Translations under genes and position numbers: made by a program | In this document: positions 52,479-64,000 of the stretch, piece after piece | How positions within the stretch are numbered: position 1 is the first letter of the stretch | How the letters are laid out: every line of letters starts with the position of its first letter | Notes under the pieces: model-generated | What the model saw: the letters and a program-made list of their open reading frames with translations, nothing else | Databases searched by the model: none | What the model was told of the DNA's origin: nothing | Source: Paraspadella gotoi | Taxonomy: Eukaryota; Chaetognatha | Length of the DNA: 64,000 nt | Reading direction: 5' to 3' | Assembly: GCA_051294375.1 (NCBI GenBank) | Contig: CM119267.1 | Coordinates: 10,314,053-10,378,052 of the forward strand

Positions 52479-53617
52479 ACCGGCCCTTCTTTCACGAATT
52501 CACGGAAGCATTCACTTAAAACGCAGAAAAAAAATTCCATTTTTTTCTTGCAGAAGTTTCGTCTCTACTCTTTTCTGTATTCCAGTACGTAAATTATCCG
52601 CAAGGTTTTTTCGCCCCTCAACCCATTTCCCCCGAAATCTACTGTAGCTTTAATCGAAATGCACTAAAAAAAAAATTCCGTAGACTGATTATGATTTAAT
52701 ATTAACATCTTTAAGCGTCTACATTGTGATTGTTGCCGTTTTGCTTTATCTATTTCGCGATTATGTTAGATGCGTAATAACTAATGACGTTCCATGAGAG
52801 CTTGAAAAAAACCAATTCACATACTGTTCTTTATTCGAATCTGTGAGAATGAATTTATTAAAAGAAAACTCGGTTTTTTCTTTTGACCAAATATTTGTAA
52901 TACTTTATTAGAAAACTCATAACTGGTGATACAATTCGAGTTTCTGACTAAGCTCCTTCGATCATTGCAATCATGTTATGAAGCTAACAATATCGTAAGG
53001 AAAAAATAGTTTTAATGATTTAAACGTTTAATAATTCGAGAGGCCAATTAAACGAGAAAGATAATTTCACCGTAACGACAATCAACAAAGTATTTACACA
53101 TTCTTAAAAGAAGCGAAAGCATATAATGAACGGAAAAGTATAAGGAAAACAAACGTGCGCGCCATAGATGGGCCTTTCCTGAGTTTTTTTTTGTTTTGTT
53201 TTATTTTTTTTCTATTTGCCCAAAAAGAGGCAAAGATTCCTTATCGTTGTAAACTCGAAAAGGAGAAAAAAGCATGGCGTCGCTGGAAAAAAAAAGTTGA
53301 AGAAGAGAGGCAGTAAAGAGGGGCGGGGCGGAAAGGGAGGGAGGGTGAGGGAGGAAGAAAAGGAACAACGCTACGATTCTCACCGGACGGAGATAACGGG
53401 AGGATGTGGACCGGACTGTGGACTGGGGAGTGGGAGTGGGACAAGGGAGAGATAAGGAGCTTGTGGATAAAAATACGAGAAATTCTCCGATGGTAGAAAT
53501 TTAAAAAATAAAAATCTCTCTGGAAACCCGAGTGTCCTACGTCTTATGTTGTTATCATCGCGCGATTTGATGTAATTCGTCGTCGTTGTGTTATTGCTTT
53601 TGGTCGCCTATCGTCCT
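52479..53617. other. convergent spacer, copy D
   Basis: Indel-rich duplicate of 42476-43559; nothing new in it. Confidence 0.8.
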
Positions 53618-56600
53618 TCAAACGCGGAGACTTGGCTGTCTTCGTCGCTCGTCAACCTCGTAAGCAACGTCGGGCCGATTTTTTTATTTGTTTTTTTTGA
53701 ACGCTCGACCGAAGAAGCTACATACGATTTGGTGGGGAGACGTTGGAACGATCGGTCTGCGAAGAGTTGCAATTGACGCAGTTGACGGGCGTGGCTGATC
53801 TGTCGCCATTTGCGCCGCCACCGTAATAGAGTCATGGCGGCGCCCGACGCGCCTGCGGGTGCGGCGTCGACGGAGGCGGCGGAGGCGGAGCATGATGGCT
53901 GCGGATGTTGCTAGCTGTTGCAGTGAATCTTGTTGCTGCTCGAGCCCGTGGTGATTGTGAAAAGGCCCGGAGGGGTAATGGAGGAGGAAGAGGTGAGTGA
54001 CTGGCGGAGGGGGCGGGGGTGGAATGGAGGGTTAAGGGTGGAGGTGGGTGGAAGAGGAGGTGGACGATGAGGAATTGTGTCGTCGGGCGGGAGGCGGGAG
54101 TGCGCGGGAAATGAACTGATGGAGGCCGCTGGAGCGACGAAGAGGTCGAACCGGACGTGCGCCGAAACTGCCGAAGCTGTCGCCGGTCGCCGCCCCCGCG
54201 CCTGCCGAATGAGACTCCCGACGGACCGTTCGGAATAGCGGGTGGGGGAAGTCGCCGAAGAAAAACTGTTCGTGCCTGGAGGAATCGGAAGGATGAGGCG
54301 AGAGCGAGGAATGCGGCGCGACGGAAGAGTGGTCGCCCGCGGGATAGCATAAACTGAGGAACCCATCGTCAACCGAACTTCCTCATGGGGCCGCCGATAG
54401 AAAAGCGCTGAAGAAACTGTTCACCGACGGAACTCTCGCGCCGAAATCAGAGGAATGCTGCCGCCGGCCCCGATGTCGGCCGCCGTCTCTGACGGCGACG
54501 GATGCTGCGTCGCTGGACGAGGGGTGATGCTTGAGGACGACGCGGAAACATCAATGGGCGAGGTCGCCGGCGACGGCCCCCATTCGAGGGCGGCGGACCG
54601 AAGGGCATTTTCCGGGGCGTAGCTGCGGATTGGCCGAGGGCGCGAGAGCGTGCTTCGAGGGCTTCGTTTAATCCGACAGGGACAATGAAGTTTGCGGACG
54701 GCGTGGGAGACGGGGCGCGCGAAACGCGGTCCCGCCCACGGTGGGTGCTGCGGGGATGGAGATGCATCGGATGCGGGTGATGGAGATGCCTGTTGCTGAA
54801 CCGGCGGCTGGAGACGCTAGCCGGGTGAGCTGAGGGAGCTTCTGGCCTCGAGACGGGCGTCGCGACTGGAGACGAGTCGCCTCATATTTACCCAAAGGCG
54901 GCTCGAGTTTGACGAGGCTTCGTGCAGCTTTTGTCGCTCGTCGTCGACGATTTTTAAGTTGCCTCAAAATACGGTCTCACCTTCCCGCGTCCATCTGCGA
55001 CTCTTCGTAAATCTTCTGGTTTCTGCTGATCAATGTACGAGTGACGCCGCGGGTGTCCGCGGCGTCCGAAAGCGTCGCCTATTCCGGTTTCAATGGTGAC
55101 GCCGTGATGACCGCTCGATTCCGGGGAGAGGCGTTGACGTAGTCTTGCCAATCGCCTGAGCGTCGTATTTGGAGGAAGCACTATGTTTGCCCCACGTGGA
55201 GAATCGTCCTGGCCAGCAAATGCGAAGCCTTCTCGAAGTTGAATGAGGCCCTCGGATTGTTTGGAAATCGTTCCCCAGGCCAGATGAAGGTCAAGTCCTT
55301 CTTGACGACGGAAACGAAGGGATCATGGGCGGCTAAACGTTTTCGCGAGTTGAGGGAGGTTCCGGTACTTGGCGCATGTTGCGCGAGGGTATCCATGAAC
55401 CTCCTGCAGGTCGTGAAGGTTTTGGAATACTTGGTGGCAGCTTTCTCCCACGTGGCCCCGGAGGCGGGAGAACGGAGCCGTGGCCGAGCCGCGCTGAGAG
55501 ATGCGCGAACATGGAGTTAAAGTTTTTTACATTGTTTGCAATATTTAAGCGATCTTGAACGAAGTGCTTGAGGATCTTCATTGCGGTTGACGCGGTTCGT
55601 TTCGGAAGTTACTTCTAGTCGACAATACCCCAGAACATCTCTCCTGTTTTTGACGAGCTCCTCGAAACGCGCTGCGAGCATGGGTTCTCCGTAGCGGGAG
55701 TCTCGTTCGAGTAGAGGTTGTCGATAAACTCGGTGGGTTCGATCTCGGAGAAACAACCTCGAAATCTTGGAGGGTGAGTTGAAAGGCGATTTCCATCGTG
55801 GTTGAGCTTGCAAGAAGGGAGAATGTTGGCCTCCTTGAGCATTCTCCGCCGCAACCCTCATCGCGAAAAGAGCTGCTCCGTGTTGTTGGTTGGACTTGAT
55901 GTAATACTGGCGTTGAGAGGGATTCTCTGCGCCAGATCCGTTGAGAATGTCGGGCAGGCGACTGTGGCTTTGATCAGGCCCTGCCATCTTTGCACGGAGA
56001 CTTGGCAGAGGGGAAAAGTCGAGCTGGACAGATCCAGTGACAGGACCGAATTCCTTCAAAACGCCAGCATCAACCACTCTCTTTTCGCCGTCGTCTCTTT
56101 GTGAAATCAACAAATATCGACATGTCTGGTCCTGAACGGTAGACCCTGACGGCGAACTCGGGCATGCTCGGAGCCACGCCGGGGGCGTCGAGGGTCGGGA
56201 AAGTCGCGGCGCCGAGAGGTCGGGATTGGAGCTGCTTAGGTTTTTGCGCCGGAGACCAAAGATTTTCCGGTCGTCGCGAAAGAGATTCCTCGTTGGAATC
56301 GTTTAAGTGACATAGGAACCCAAGAGATTTCGACCTTGGAATTGGAGTTGATGATCTTCCCCAAACATGTTGCTGATCTGTCTTCTCTTCCCCGCGTCCT
56401 CTCGAAATCCCTCGTCGGCGAGAATGTGGTGAATGGCACCGGGACCGTCCAGCGGAGTTGGGGCGCGAGGATTCTGTGATTCGCGGAAGGGAGAATAGTC
56501 CGCCGCGGCCGCTTGTGCGCCGTCACCCGCGCGAAGAGCAATCTCCTTGAAGGCGAGAAAGTTGGTTTTGACGGATATGGAGAAGGTTGGGTGGATCCTT

Positions 56601-57447
56601 GGAGGATCTGAAGGCCTTGGCGTTGTGATGTGCCATCGAAACTCTGCGTGTTGACGCTGAGGATTTGGTCGCCGAGCGCTTTAGCCGGCCTCGAAGGCGC
56701 GGGAAGTCACGTGTCGATTTTTGGAGACGAAGAACGCCGTGGCCCTTTTCCGGCCGCCGACGATGGCGAAAGTCCAGCGGCTCGTCGCGCGACGACCTCT
56801 TGAGGATGATGCTGCGGGCGTGGGCCTTCGCGCGGCCGAGGCGATGTTCAACAACCGTACTGACCCTCGGAGAGCGAGAAATTGGGGCGAAACGTTATTT
56901 TAATCGATCGACTTTTAACGAGATCGGAAATTAAACGCTTTGTTGTCCAAATAACTGCCAAATCAAAATTCAGCGAAAAAAAGCCAGTCCTTTCCACCCC
57001 GTTTTAATTAAATGCTATGATTATAAATTGCGCTCTATTAAATCGGCGAAAAATTGATCGACAATTTAGGTTCCTCAACCCTTTGATCACAGTTTTCGAG
57101 GGAAACAACTAAAAAACAATAACGACGACAATGCAATCAATCAAGGAATATGACTTCTTTCGTTACTTTTTAAATAATTCTTCTTTAGAAGAGAAAACGA
57201 AAATTTCGTTATAACAAAAAACAAAAAAACAAAAAAAAAGTTCAAATACAATTTCTACAATGTCTACATAGTCTAAATAATTCTTTGAAAATGGATAAAG
57301 TAATGAATGGTAATGAGGTTATAAATAAACAGAGCTCTTGCTCGCTCTCTCTCTGATATAAAAAATAAAAAAATGAATTCCTGTCAATTAACGCTGAAAA
57401 TTCTTGCAACAGACGCCGACCAACCCATTGAATTTATATAGTCACAT

Positions 57448-57548
57448 TTATGAAATTGGGTAAACCAATATAAATTATTCCATTATTAATAAAGCAAGGC
57501 TATCTTGCCCCTGAACTTTGACAGGCTTTGGCTTTGGCTCCATCACTC
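57448..57548. repeat. dispersed repeat, copy in RAPGEF copy D
   Basis: Indel-rich counterpart of 47210-47312 at the same position in the duplicated intron; not an independent insertion. Confidence 0.6.
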
Positions 57549-57746
57549 TTACAAAGATAATGACAATAGCAGAATCCTGCAAGCTTTCATCAAGACTCTT
57601 CTCAACAGTCTCGTTTATTCACTCCCAGAGTACCATAGCTTCCCTGTCAATGAAGTGGTATAATGTGTTCAATAGAAATGTTTCAATATAGGTTAATATA
57701 CGGTAAATCAGGATGCGATTTAGTAGTTTAGAAATGAATTGTATAA

Positions 57747-58650
57747 CAAGGTGAGACAGGACAGGCCCGCCGCTAAAAAAATGCGTCAATCTGCGAACTT
57801 GTAAACGTTTTTGTAATCTAAAAAATATTTTTTCTGTAATAAAAACCTAAATCATTTTATATTAATCCAAATTTCATATTGATCTAGTTATGATTTGGAC
57901 CTTGGCAATTAACCCGGAAAATAGTTGCTTTAAAATCGTCTTTTCAATTTTAAAACAAATCTTTTTTAAAATCTTTTTTGTGCTAATGTTATTAAATAGT
58001 TTATATAACTTTTAATAAAAGGTATCAAATATTAATATCTACTGAAAGCTTTAAAAAATTTAAAGATAATGAACATATTTAAGAATATTATAATATGAAA
58101 ATAAGCCTAACTACATTAGTTTAATTAAAATTAATCAAATGTAAATTATAAAATCTTAAAATAAATATTTTTTTTTAAATATCTGACTATTTTTAACTAT
58201 AATGATTTTACAAATTATTGTTTTATATAGGTATCATAAAAAAGCTTAAAAAACTAACTAAAAATAGCTAACATTATTTAATAATCATAATACAATTTTT
58301 ATATTTTACAGTATTTTTTAATTATGCTATTCTCTTCATATTTTTAAGAAGGTTTCAGACACGACATTAATAATCGATAGCCTTTGTTATATAATTTTTT
58401 TTTAAAAAACGTTTAAAAAAAATTAAACAAACAGATTGGAAGAAAAAAAGTTTAAAAAATGAAACACGATTTTGGAGGCACTTTTCTCCGCTCATCTGCC
58501 AAGTAAAAATCAAAAACCAATCAATATAAAATTTGGATATATTAATGATTTAAGTTTTTAATTACAGAAAATAATTTCGATTAAAAAATCTTCACAAGTT
58601 TTACAAAATTACTGATTTTTTTTTAGCTGCGGCTGTCGTGTGCCACCTTG
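57747..58650. mobile_element. inverted-repeat element, copy in RAPGEF copy D
   Basis: Counterpart of 47500-48449 at the identical intronic site in the duplicated locus, with the same terminal repeats and many indels. Shared insertion site shows the two RAPGEF copies are the same locus. Confidence 0.75.
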
Positions 58651-60330
58651 TATTAATTCAGGAATTAAAACATTTAAACAAGTGATCAGTTTTAAAAAAA
58701 GTGTCGGTATATTTTTTGTAACCTGCATCTGCGCCTCTTCAGAGTCCTGTCCCTCGAACTTCTCCAAAAAAGTCGCACATGTCGGCGTCGGTTCCTGCGA
58801 AGTTCGTTGAAATGGTTGTTGACCCAGAGCAGCACCACCTCGTGGCCTTTGGCTCGGAAGGTTGGGATCCTGGAAACCACTCGAGCAGCCGCGGTCGGCG
58901 AGCGACTGCGGCGGACTCGAGGAAACGTCCTCGCGGTGAGGAGAAAGTCTTCGCTTCCACGAAAAAAGTGGATCGAACCGGAGGAATGATCGGCCACCCA
59001 ATAGTGGTCAGTCGCTCGGGCGTTCCCGCGGATGATGATCTGTACCTGACGACTACGGTCGAGCGTCCGGTGCTCGGTGATCATGAACCACCCCTCGCCC
59101 TCTTGCCTCCGTGCTTGCCGTCGTTTTCTCCCTCTCGCGCGATGAAGGATCTGTAGTAATTCCGTCTGCGCGATGCAGACGAACTGACATTCGTCGACGG
59201 AGCGGTCTTCATGGACTCCCCTTGTGGGTAGAGCTTCTCCGTGGTGGGTGTGATGCCGAAGGAGTCGCCACATCGCAGGTAATTCCGCACGGACTGGACC
59301 GTCGGCGCGGGTGATCTCCAACGCGACCGCTTGAGAAAATGACCCGACCAAGAGTCGAGTTCCTTCCCGTCGTTCTGACGACGGTTGCCGGCGCGTTCGA
59401 TGACGGCGATAGACGGTGGCATAGGCGCAAAATTCGGCGCCGGACAGGATTGGTCATATTGGCAAAAAGGCTGGTAGGTGACCATGAAGTCGAGGAGGAT
59501 CTTTCCACGTCCTTCGTCGGTGCGGTGCGGCCGTGGTCCTTCTCGAGACATTCGCGGACGAGTCGCGTAGACGAGAGACAGAGCCGAGAGATTCGAGATC
59601 TTCGTCGTCCGAATCCTACGAAGCTCTCGACAAGGCCATTGAGGTCGACGTCGCGGGAATCCACAGGGATCCTCCAACGAAGACTGCATCATGTCGCCTG
59701 CCCGAGTAGGCCGAGGACGTGTCCGAGCGTGGGAGGTGCGTTTGAGGAAAGAGTCGGTTCGTGGCGAGGCCGTTGGAGACGCGGCGGCGCCGGCGGAAAC
59801 TGGCGGGAGCTGAGGCGGAAAGTGGAGTTGATGATCGAAAGACGGACACGTCGATGGATTTCGACGGCGGCGGCGTCGTCGGCTGCGGCGTCGCTTCAGG
59901 GCGTCGGTCGTACCGCCAACGCCCGGCGTCGCCGGCGTCCGGATAGTCTAACGTACATATAGTTCGGAACGCTTCGAGATGATGCACGTGCGTTCTGGCG
60001 TCGGCCGCAGTCCGGGGCGTTCCGCCGTCCGAAACTCGATGCGAGGGAGTAAACATGGGAGCCAGTCGATGAAGACGGAGCCCCGAGAGAAGGACGAACC
60101 ACAGGTGGACACTCTCCTCGACCAGTAGAGGATTGTCGTTGGCCTGCGTGCAGCTTGTAGCGCACTCTTCGTCCTAGAGACCGCAGCGTCGATTCCTCGC
60201 CGACGGGATCAACGCCTCCACGCCTAACGCAGGTAGGAGAAGATCTCGGTTGACGTCGTCCTCTGTCGCGCGGGACGAGGGAAGTCTTGACGGCCGCGGC
60301 GCGAAGATCGGGGTCCACCACCTCGCCCAT

Positions 60331-60984
60331 GGTGACGAACGGGCGGGTCGGCGCGGACGGAGTGGGTGGAGAGTGGGCGGGACCGGCGGCGCGAAGGCGG
60401 GAAACGGAAGGCAGGAAGTGTGGAATGAGCGAAGATCAAATGCATGAGGCGACGGGTCAGGGGGTTGATTGTCGGCGGGCGACCTGAAGAAAGAGTAAAT
60501 GACTTTTTTTAAAAAAAAATCGTGTTTAAATAAATATTTACTTCCCTCTTTCTAAAAGATTTAAAAATGAAAAGAAAATTTACGTAGAAATTTTGTGAAT
60601 AATAACATATGTAAATGTTCCCATATCGAAGTCAACATATAAAAAAAAGGAATATTTTAATAGATGCACAAGTGGAAGAAGAACAAAAAATTGGACCCGT
60701 CTCTTAAACATTTTAATTCAATTTTTCCCGTATTTTTCGTTTCCCTTCGCGAGTCTTTCCTCGGGACTCGTTCGTGAACGCGCTCAGCTTGAATAGGGAT
60801 CGTCCGCTGATTAGTTAAATCCTTGCACTAATACGAGAAGCCGCGGACTTTCGTCGAGAGAGAGAGAGAGTGAAGAGAGATTCCTTTGCTCGTTTCAAAA
60901 CACACGAAAAAAATTTCTTTTTGCCTGTTGAAGAGAGAGAGAGAGAAAGGTTTTGTTAAGAAGATTCGGATTCACGCCCTGAGT

Positions 60985-61058
<74 letters not shown>

Positions 61059-61177
61059 AGAGAGATTTTTAGATAAAGGGGATAGAGAGATAGAGAATAG
61101 CGATGTTTAATTTGTCTTAGAACGGAAGAAGTTTTTGGCTGAAACCACACGTAAAAAAACAGAGAGAGAGAGAAGTT

Positions 61178-61212
<35 letters not shown>

Positions 61213-61504
61213 AGAGACGAGAGAGAGAGAGAGAGAGAAGAGAGCAGCTGGTGGACCGAAAAACTACACTGGGATACACAGGAGAACGAGTAAAAAGAGG
61301 ATTTTTTTGTTGTTTCGGTGATCGAAGGTTTTTGGTGATCGAAGGATTTTTGGGTTGATCGGAGAGAAAAAGATCGCGTTTCAGCGAATTTTAAGCCCTC
61401 CAAAATTGGGGGGGGGCGGAAGATTAGGGTTTGGGGTGGAAGGAGATGTTTACGACGGTCGGGGGGGGGTTTCAAGCAAGGGTCCGAGCCGAACTGAGTG
61501 AAAG
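60331..61504. other. RAPGEF upstream region, copy D
   Basis: Leader and upstream intron as in 50037-50638, then (GA)n tracts at 60987-61066 and 61160-61245 and a G-rich patch at 61405-61470. This spans the sequence hidden by the 500-N gap in copy C. Confidence 0.6.
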
Positions 61505-62670
61505 ATTATTTTTAAAAAATTTAAAAAAAAGGCGGGAAGTAGATTTTTTTCCCTCTCGATTTCGAAACGAATCCAGTTTCAGCGCCTTGGTCTTTTAATT
61601 ATAATATATTTTTTTTAATGTTTTTTTTTAAAAGCCTTAGTCATTTAAATTGTATATTTTTTTACGAAAATTTTTAAAAAAAAATTCTATAGTCTGTAAG
61701 TTTTCGTCGGACAAGATGAAGAATCGATCCTGCTCATAAAAACCGACTAGGCAATCCCTCCTTTTTTTGGCTTCTTTCTTTTTTTTTTTTTTGCAAGCTG
61801 GGGTTATTTCTTTTTCTTTTCTATTCAGACGAACAGGATATACGGATTCGGTCGATACGGACAAAGACGGCGTGGGGAGATACGAAGCGGAAAAAGGAAG
61901 TAAGAATTCATTTTTTGAGGTCAGAGAGAGAGAAGGAAGAGAAATGGATGAATGGGTTTTGGGTGACTTGTCCCTAAAAACTGCATCGCCACGACAACTG
62001 GGAATTAGAGAGAGAGAGAGAAAGAGATATAGAGTATAGAGAGCGAAGAAAAGATAAGAGAGAGAAAGAAAAGAGAAGGAAGAGAGAAAAGAAAGAGAAA
62101 GGAGAGAGAAAGTGAGAGAAAGGGAAAGAAAGTGAGAAGAAGGGAAAAAAAAGGGAAAGAAAGAGTAAGAAAAAGATAGAAAAGATAGAAAAAGAGAGCT
62201 AAAAAAGAGAAAAAGCAAATTTCTCTTCTGAAGAGAAAAAATTGGAGCAAAGTTTTTTTGTTTTTCAAATTTTTTTTTGTTGTTTTTTACTTTTTTTTCC
62301 AAACGACTCACGCTTCCTCGACCTGGCTAATGAGGTCCTCCGACGGAACGAAACGACGAGACTACAATGAACGACGAATATAGATTATCGAACGTAAAGG
62401 TATGAGAAACTTAACGTGTGGATATTTTAAAGCGCTCATCCGTGAGAAAGAGGCGAAGAAAGGAGTGTGGGAGAGAGAGAAAAAAAAATTGATAGCGGGA
62501 AAAAGAAAGAGAAAAAAAGAAAAAGGAAAGAACGATATTTAACTTCTGACAGGTGAAAAGATTATTTGTTATTTATTTCGGTAGCGAAAAGTTTTTCAAA
62601 ACGACGGGCCAGGTTTCGAAAAAATCGCGGTAGGGCAAATCGCTTTCGGCCCATTTTTTTAAAAAAAAAT
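61505..62670. repeat. block X, copy 2
   Basis: Duplicate of 51139-52345, collinear, with purine tracts at 62020-62220. After it the sequence runs into non-duplicated flank. Confidence 0.85.
61767..62039 (+). CDS. doubtful candidate exon in block X
   Basis: After a TTTTCTATTCAG at about 61817-61828 a plus-strand frame reads TDSVDTDKDGVGRYEAEK and later MDEWVLGDLSLKTASPRQL before a GA tract. The composition is protein-like. In the other copy (51430-51600) small indels move this frame, so it is unsupported by conservation. No family recognised. Confidence 0.2.
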   Translation: MASFFFFFLQAGVISFSFLFRRTGYTDSVDTDKDGVGRYEAEKGSKNSFFEVREREGREMDEWVLGDLSLKTASPRQLGIRERERKRYRV

Positions 62671-63737
62671 GTTTTTGTGAGTTTTTTTGCTTTTTTTTCT
62701 TTTTTTTTGTTATGTTTTATTTTGTTATTTCGGCCTAATTTTATCAATAATTCGTCGGCGAAGAAGAACGAGAAAAATGACGAGGAGAAAACCTGATCGA
62801 ATCTCTCGAGATCGAGAGAGAGAGAGAAGAGGAGAGAGAGAGATGAGGGAGAGAGAGAGGAGAGAGAGAGAGAGAGAAGAGAGAGGAGAGAGAGAGAGAG
62901 AGAGAGAGACCGGTCCCGCGCGTCTAATACATTGTACAAAGCACAATACTTTGTCGCTTCTCTGCGATTGGACAGTCCTCTAGCTTCTGCATTGATCGAT
63001 TTTTCAAGATCCCGATTGGTCAATTGCCGAGGGTCAGCATTGAGGGGTTTTTTCTAGATCATGAGTCAGTTGGACTAGTCGAGCCGATGGTGGGTAAATG
63101 GATGAGGAGAAGGACTGGGGGAGTAAATGGGAGAGGAGGGGAGGGGAAAGGGAGCCGAACAACCTGCGACGCGATTGACGCTCGAGATGATCGATCCGCG
63201 GAATCCATCGCTGTCTCTGGGGAAGATTGCAGAGGAGGGGGATCGAGTCGAGAGGGGTTAGGGGAGAAGGGGTTGAGGGGGCAGAGGAGAGGGGTAGGAC
63301 TCAAGTCAAAAGAGTTTAAAGCGATTGTGACAACTCGAATCGTGAGAAGGTTAAAAAAAAATAGAAGAGAAAATTCATTTATTGAAGGATTAAAATTTAA
63401 AGTATTTAAAGGATTTTTATAATATTTAAGTAATTAGTGATGATAGAAAGTGTTTAATGTTTTAAAAGAAAAATAGTTCGAAGCCGCAGGGCATGCAGGG
63501 GCGTTGGGCCGTTGGGGTCGACTGGTTATATTTGTGAATCTTCGGAAAGAAAAAAAAAGACGAATCGTTTTTCGTGTTTATTCGATCGTCGGTCAACAAA
63601 AGAGGATTTCTGGAGGAGGTTAAATGTTGGTTGCGTGAGTGTGTGTGTTTGAGAGAGAGAGAGAGAGAGAGAGAGAGNNNNNNNNNNTAAAAAGAAGATA
63701 AACTGATAATTTTCTTTTCGGACCTTTATCGTCAATA

Positions 63738-63797
<60 letters not shown>

Positions 63798-64000
63798 GAT
63801 GGATGCGAAATGGAGAACAATCGAAGTATCAAGTGAGGTCAGGAAAACTCCCTCGGGTAAGTGAGGGTCAAGGCACGCGACCCCTGGGGGGTGAGGCTGC
63901 GAGGCGATAGAGGGTGAGGTCCAGTCGATCGCCGCTGGATCTCGACGTCGGTCAACGGCGAACTTTGAGGTCGGAGGCGGCGACGGCGACGGCGACGGCG
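62671..64000. other. unique right flank, no recognised gene
   Basis: (GA)n tracts at 62812-62910 and 63650-63677, a 10-N gap at 63678-63687, and a (CGT)n run at 63738-63796. A GC-rich stretch with ATTGG boxes (near 62975 and 63015) at 62915-63060 could be a promoter. 63840-64000 is GC-rich and ends in a GGCGAC repeat cut by the window edge. Confidence 0.45.
63738..63796. repeat. (CGT)n trinucleotide microsatellite
   Basis: About 20 perfect CGT (ACG/GAC on the other strand) units. Read on the minus strand it would be an Asp run. Confidence 0.95.

Larger units (their letters stand above)
53618..60330 (-). pseudogene. RAPGEF copy D (frameshifted duplicate)
   Basis: Exon 2 equivalent 53618-56865 and exon 1 equivalent 58723-60330, collinear with 43560-50036, including the ATG at 60328-60330, both splice sites and the stop. 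Dozens of single-base insertions and deletions break the frame in every domain, with the same density in the intron. That uniformity argues for an unpolished haplotype copy rather than a degraded gene. Confidence 0.85.

Noticed and set aside
53618-60330. A second functional RAPGEF paralogue
   Set aside because: Frames are broken throughout and the intronic transposon sits at the identical position, so it is the same locus.
62915-63060. Promoter for RAPGEF
   Set aside because: ATTGG boxes occur but the distance and missing first exon make the assignment unsupported; kept only as a remark.

Overview
This is nuclear DNA from an invertebrate animal. Coding exons are GC-rich, introns and spacers are AT-rich, introns are short, and GT..AG splice sites can be read directly. 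The families are metazoan: a histidine ammonia-lyase with the animal N-terminal extension, a nephrin/Kirre-style Ig adhesion protein, a RAPGEF2/6 (PDZ-GEF) protein, and a tRNA-Leu that closely resembles animal copies. The phylum cannot be fixed from the sequence. (CT)n/(GA)n microsatellites are very abundant and 10, 25 or 500-base N gaps are scattered through the window.

Layout, left to right. 839-2812 (+) histidine ammonia-lyase in one exon. 3768-5198 (-) low-molecular-weight protein tyrosine phosphatase in five exons, tail to tail with HAL. 6542-8742 (-) secreted-type six-Ig membrane protein. 8838-14530 a unit holding a five-exon, roughly seven-pass membrane protein (+), repeated head to tail with many indels at 14538-20230. 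21655-23960 (+) a signal-peptide exon and two candidate small exons. 24825-24906 (-) tRNA-Leu(AAG). 26625-62660 is a nest of direct and inverted copies of one locus. That locus, read cleanly at 40760-50182, is a single-pass PPxY membrane protein with an LDL-receptor-A-like ectodomain (+), lying tail to tail with RAPGEF (-). 62670-64000 is apparently unique flank with no recognised gene.

The repeat architecture dominates the window. The PPxY/LDLa-like gene appears at 27172-28830 (-), 35331-37048 (-) and 40760-42475 (+), with a fragment at about 52405-52478 (+). RAPGEF appears at 43560-50182 (-), at 53618-60330 (-, frameshifted) and as a 3' fragment at 33735-34226 (+). Inverted junctions sit at N gaps (32309-32333; 39003-39288) next to GA/CT tracts. 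The copies differ mostly by single-base indels that break frames. The simplest reading is unpurged, unpolished haplotype or contig copies in a long-read assembly, not a real multicopy locus. Collapsed, the window probably represents about 30-35 kb of genome.

Functionally, HAL (histidine catabolism), LMW-PTP (phosphotyrosine signalling) and the tRNA are housekeeping. The Ig protein, the PPxY membrane protein and RAPGEF all belong to cell-surface or junction signalling. RAPGEF and its PPxY neighbour both carry PY motifs of the kind bound by NEDD4-family ubiquitin ligases. Mobile DNA includes a tRNA-derived SINE family, a second dispersed repeat, and a 950-bp TA-flanked long-inverted-repeat element in RAPGEF intron 1.
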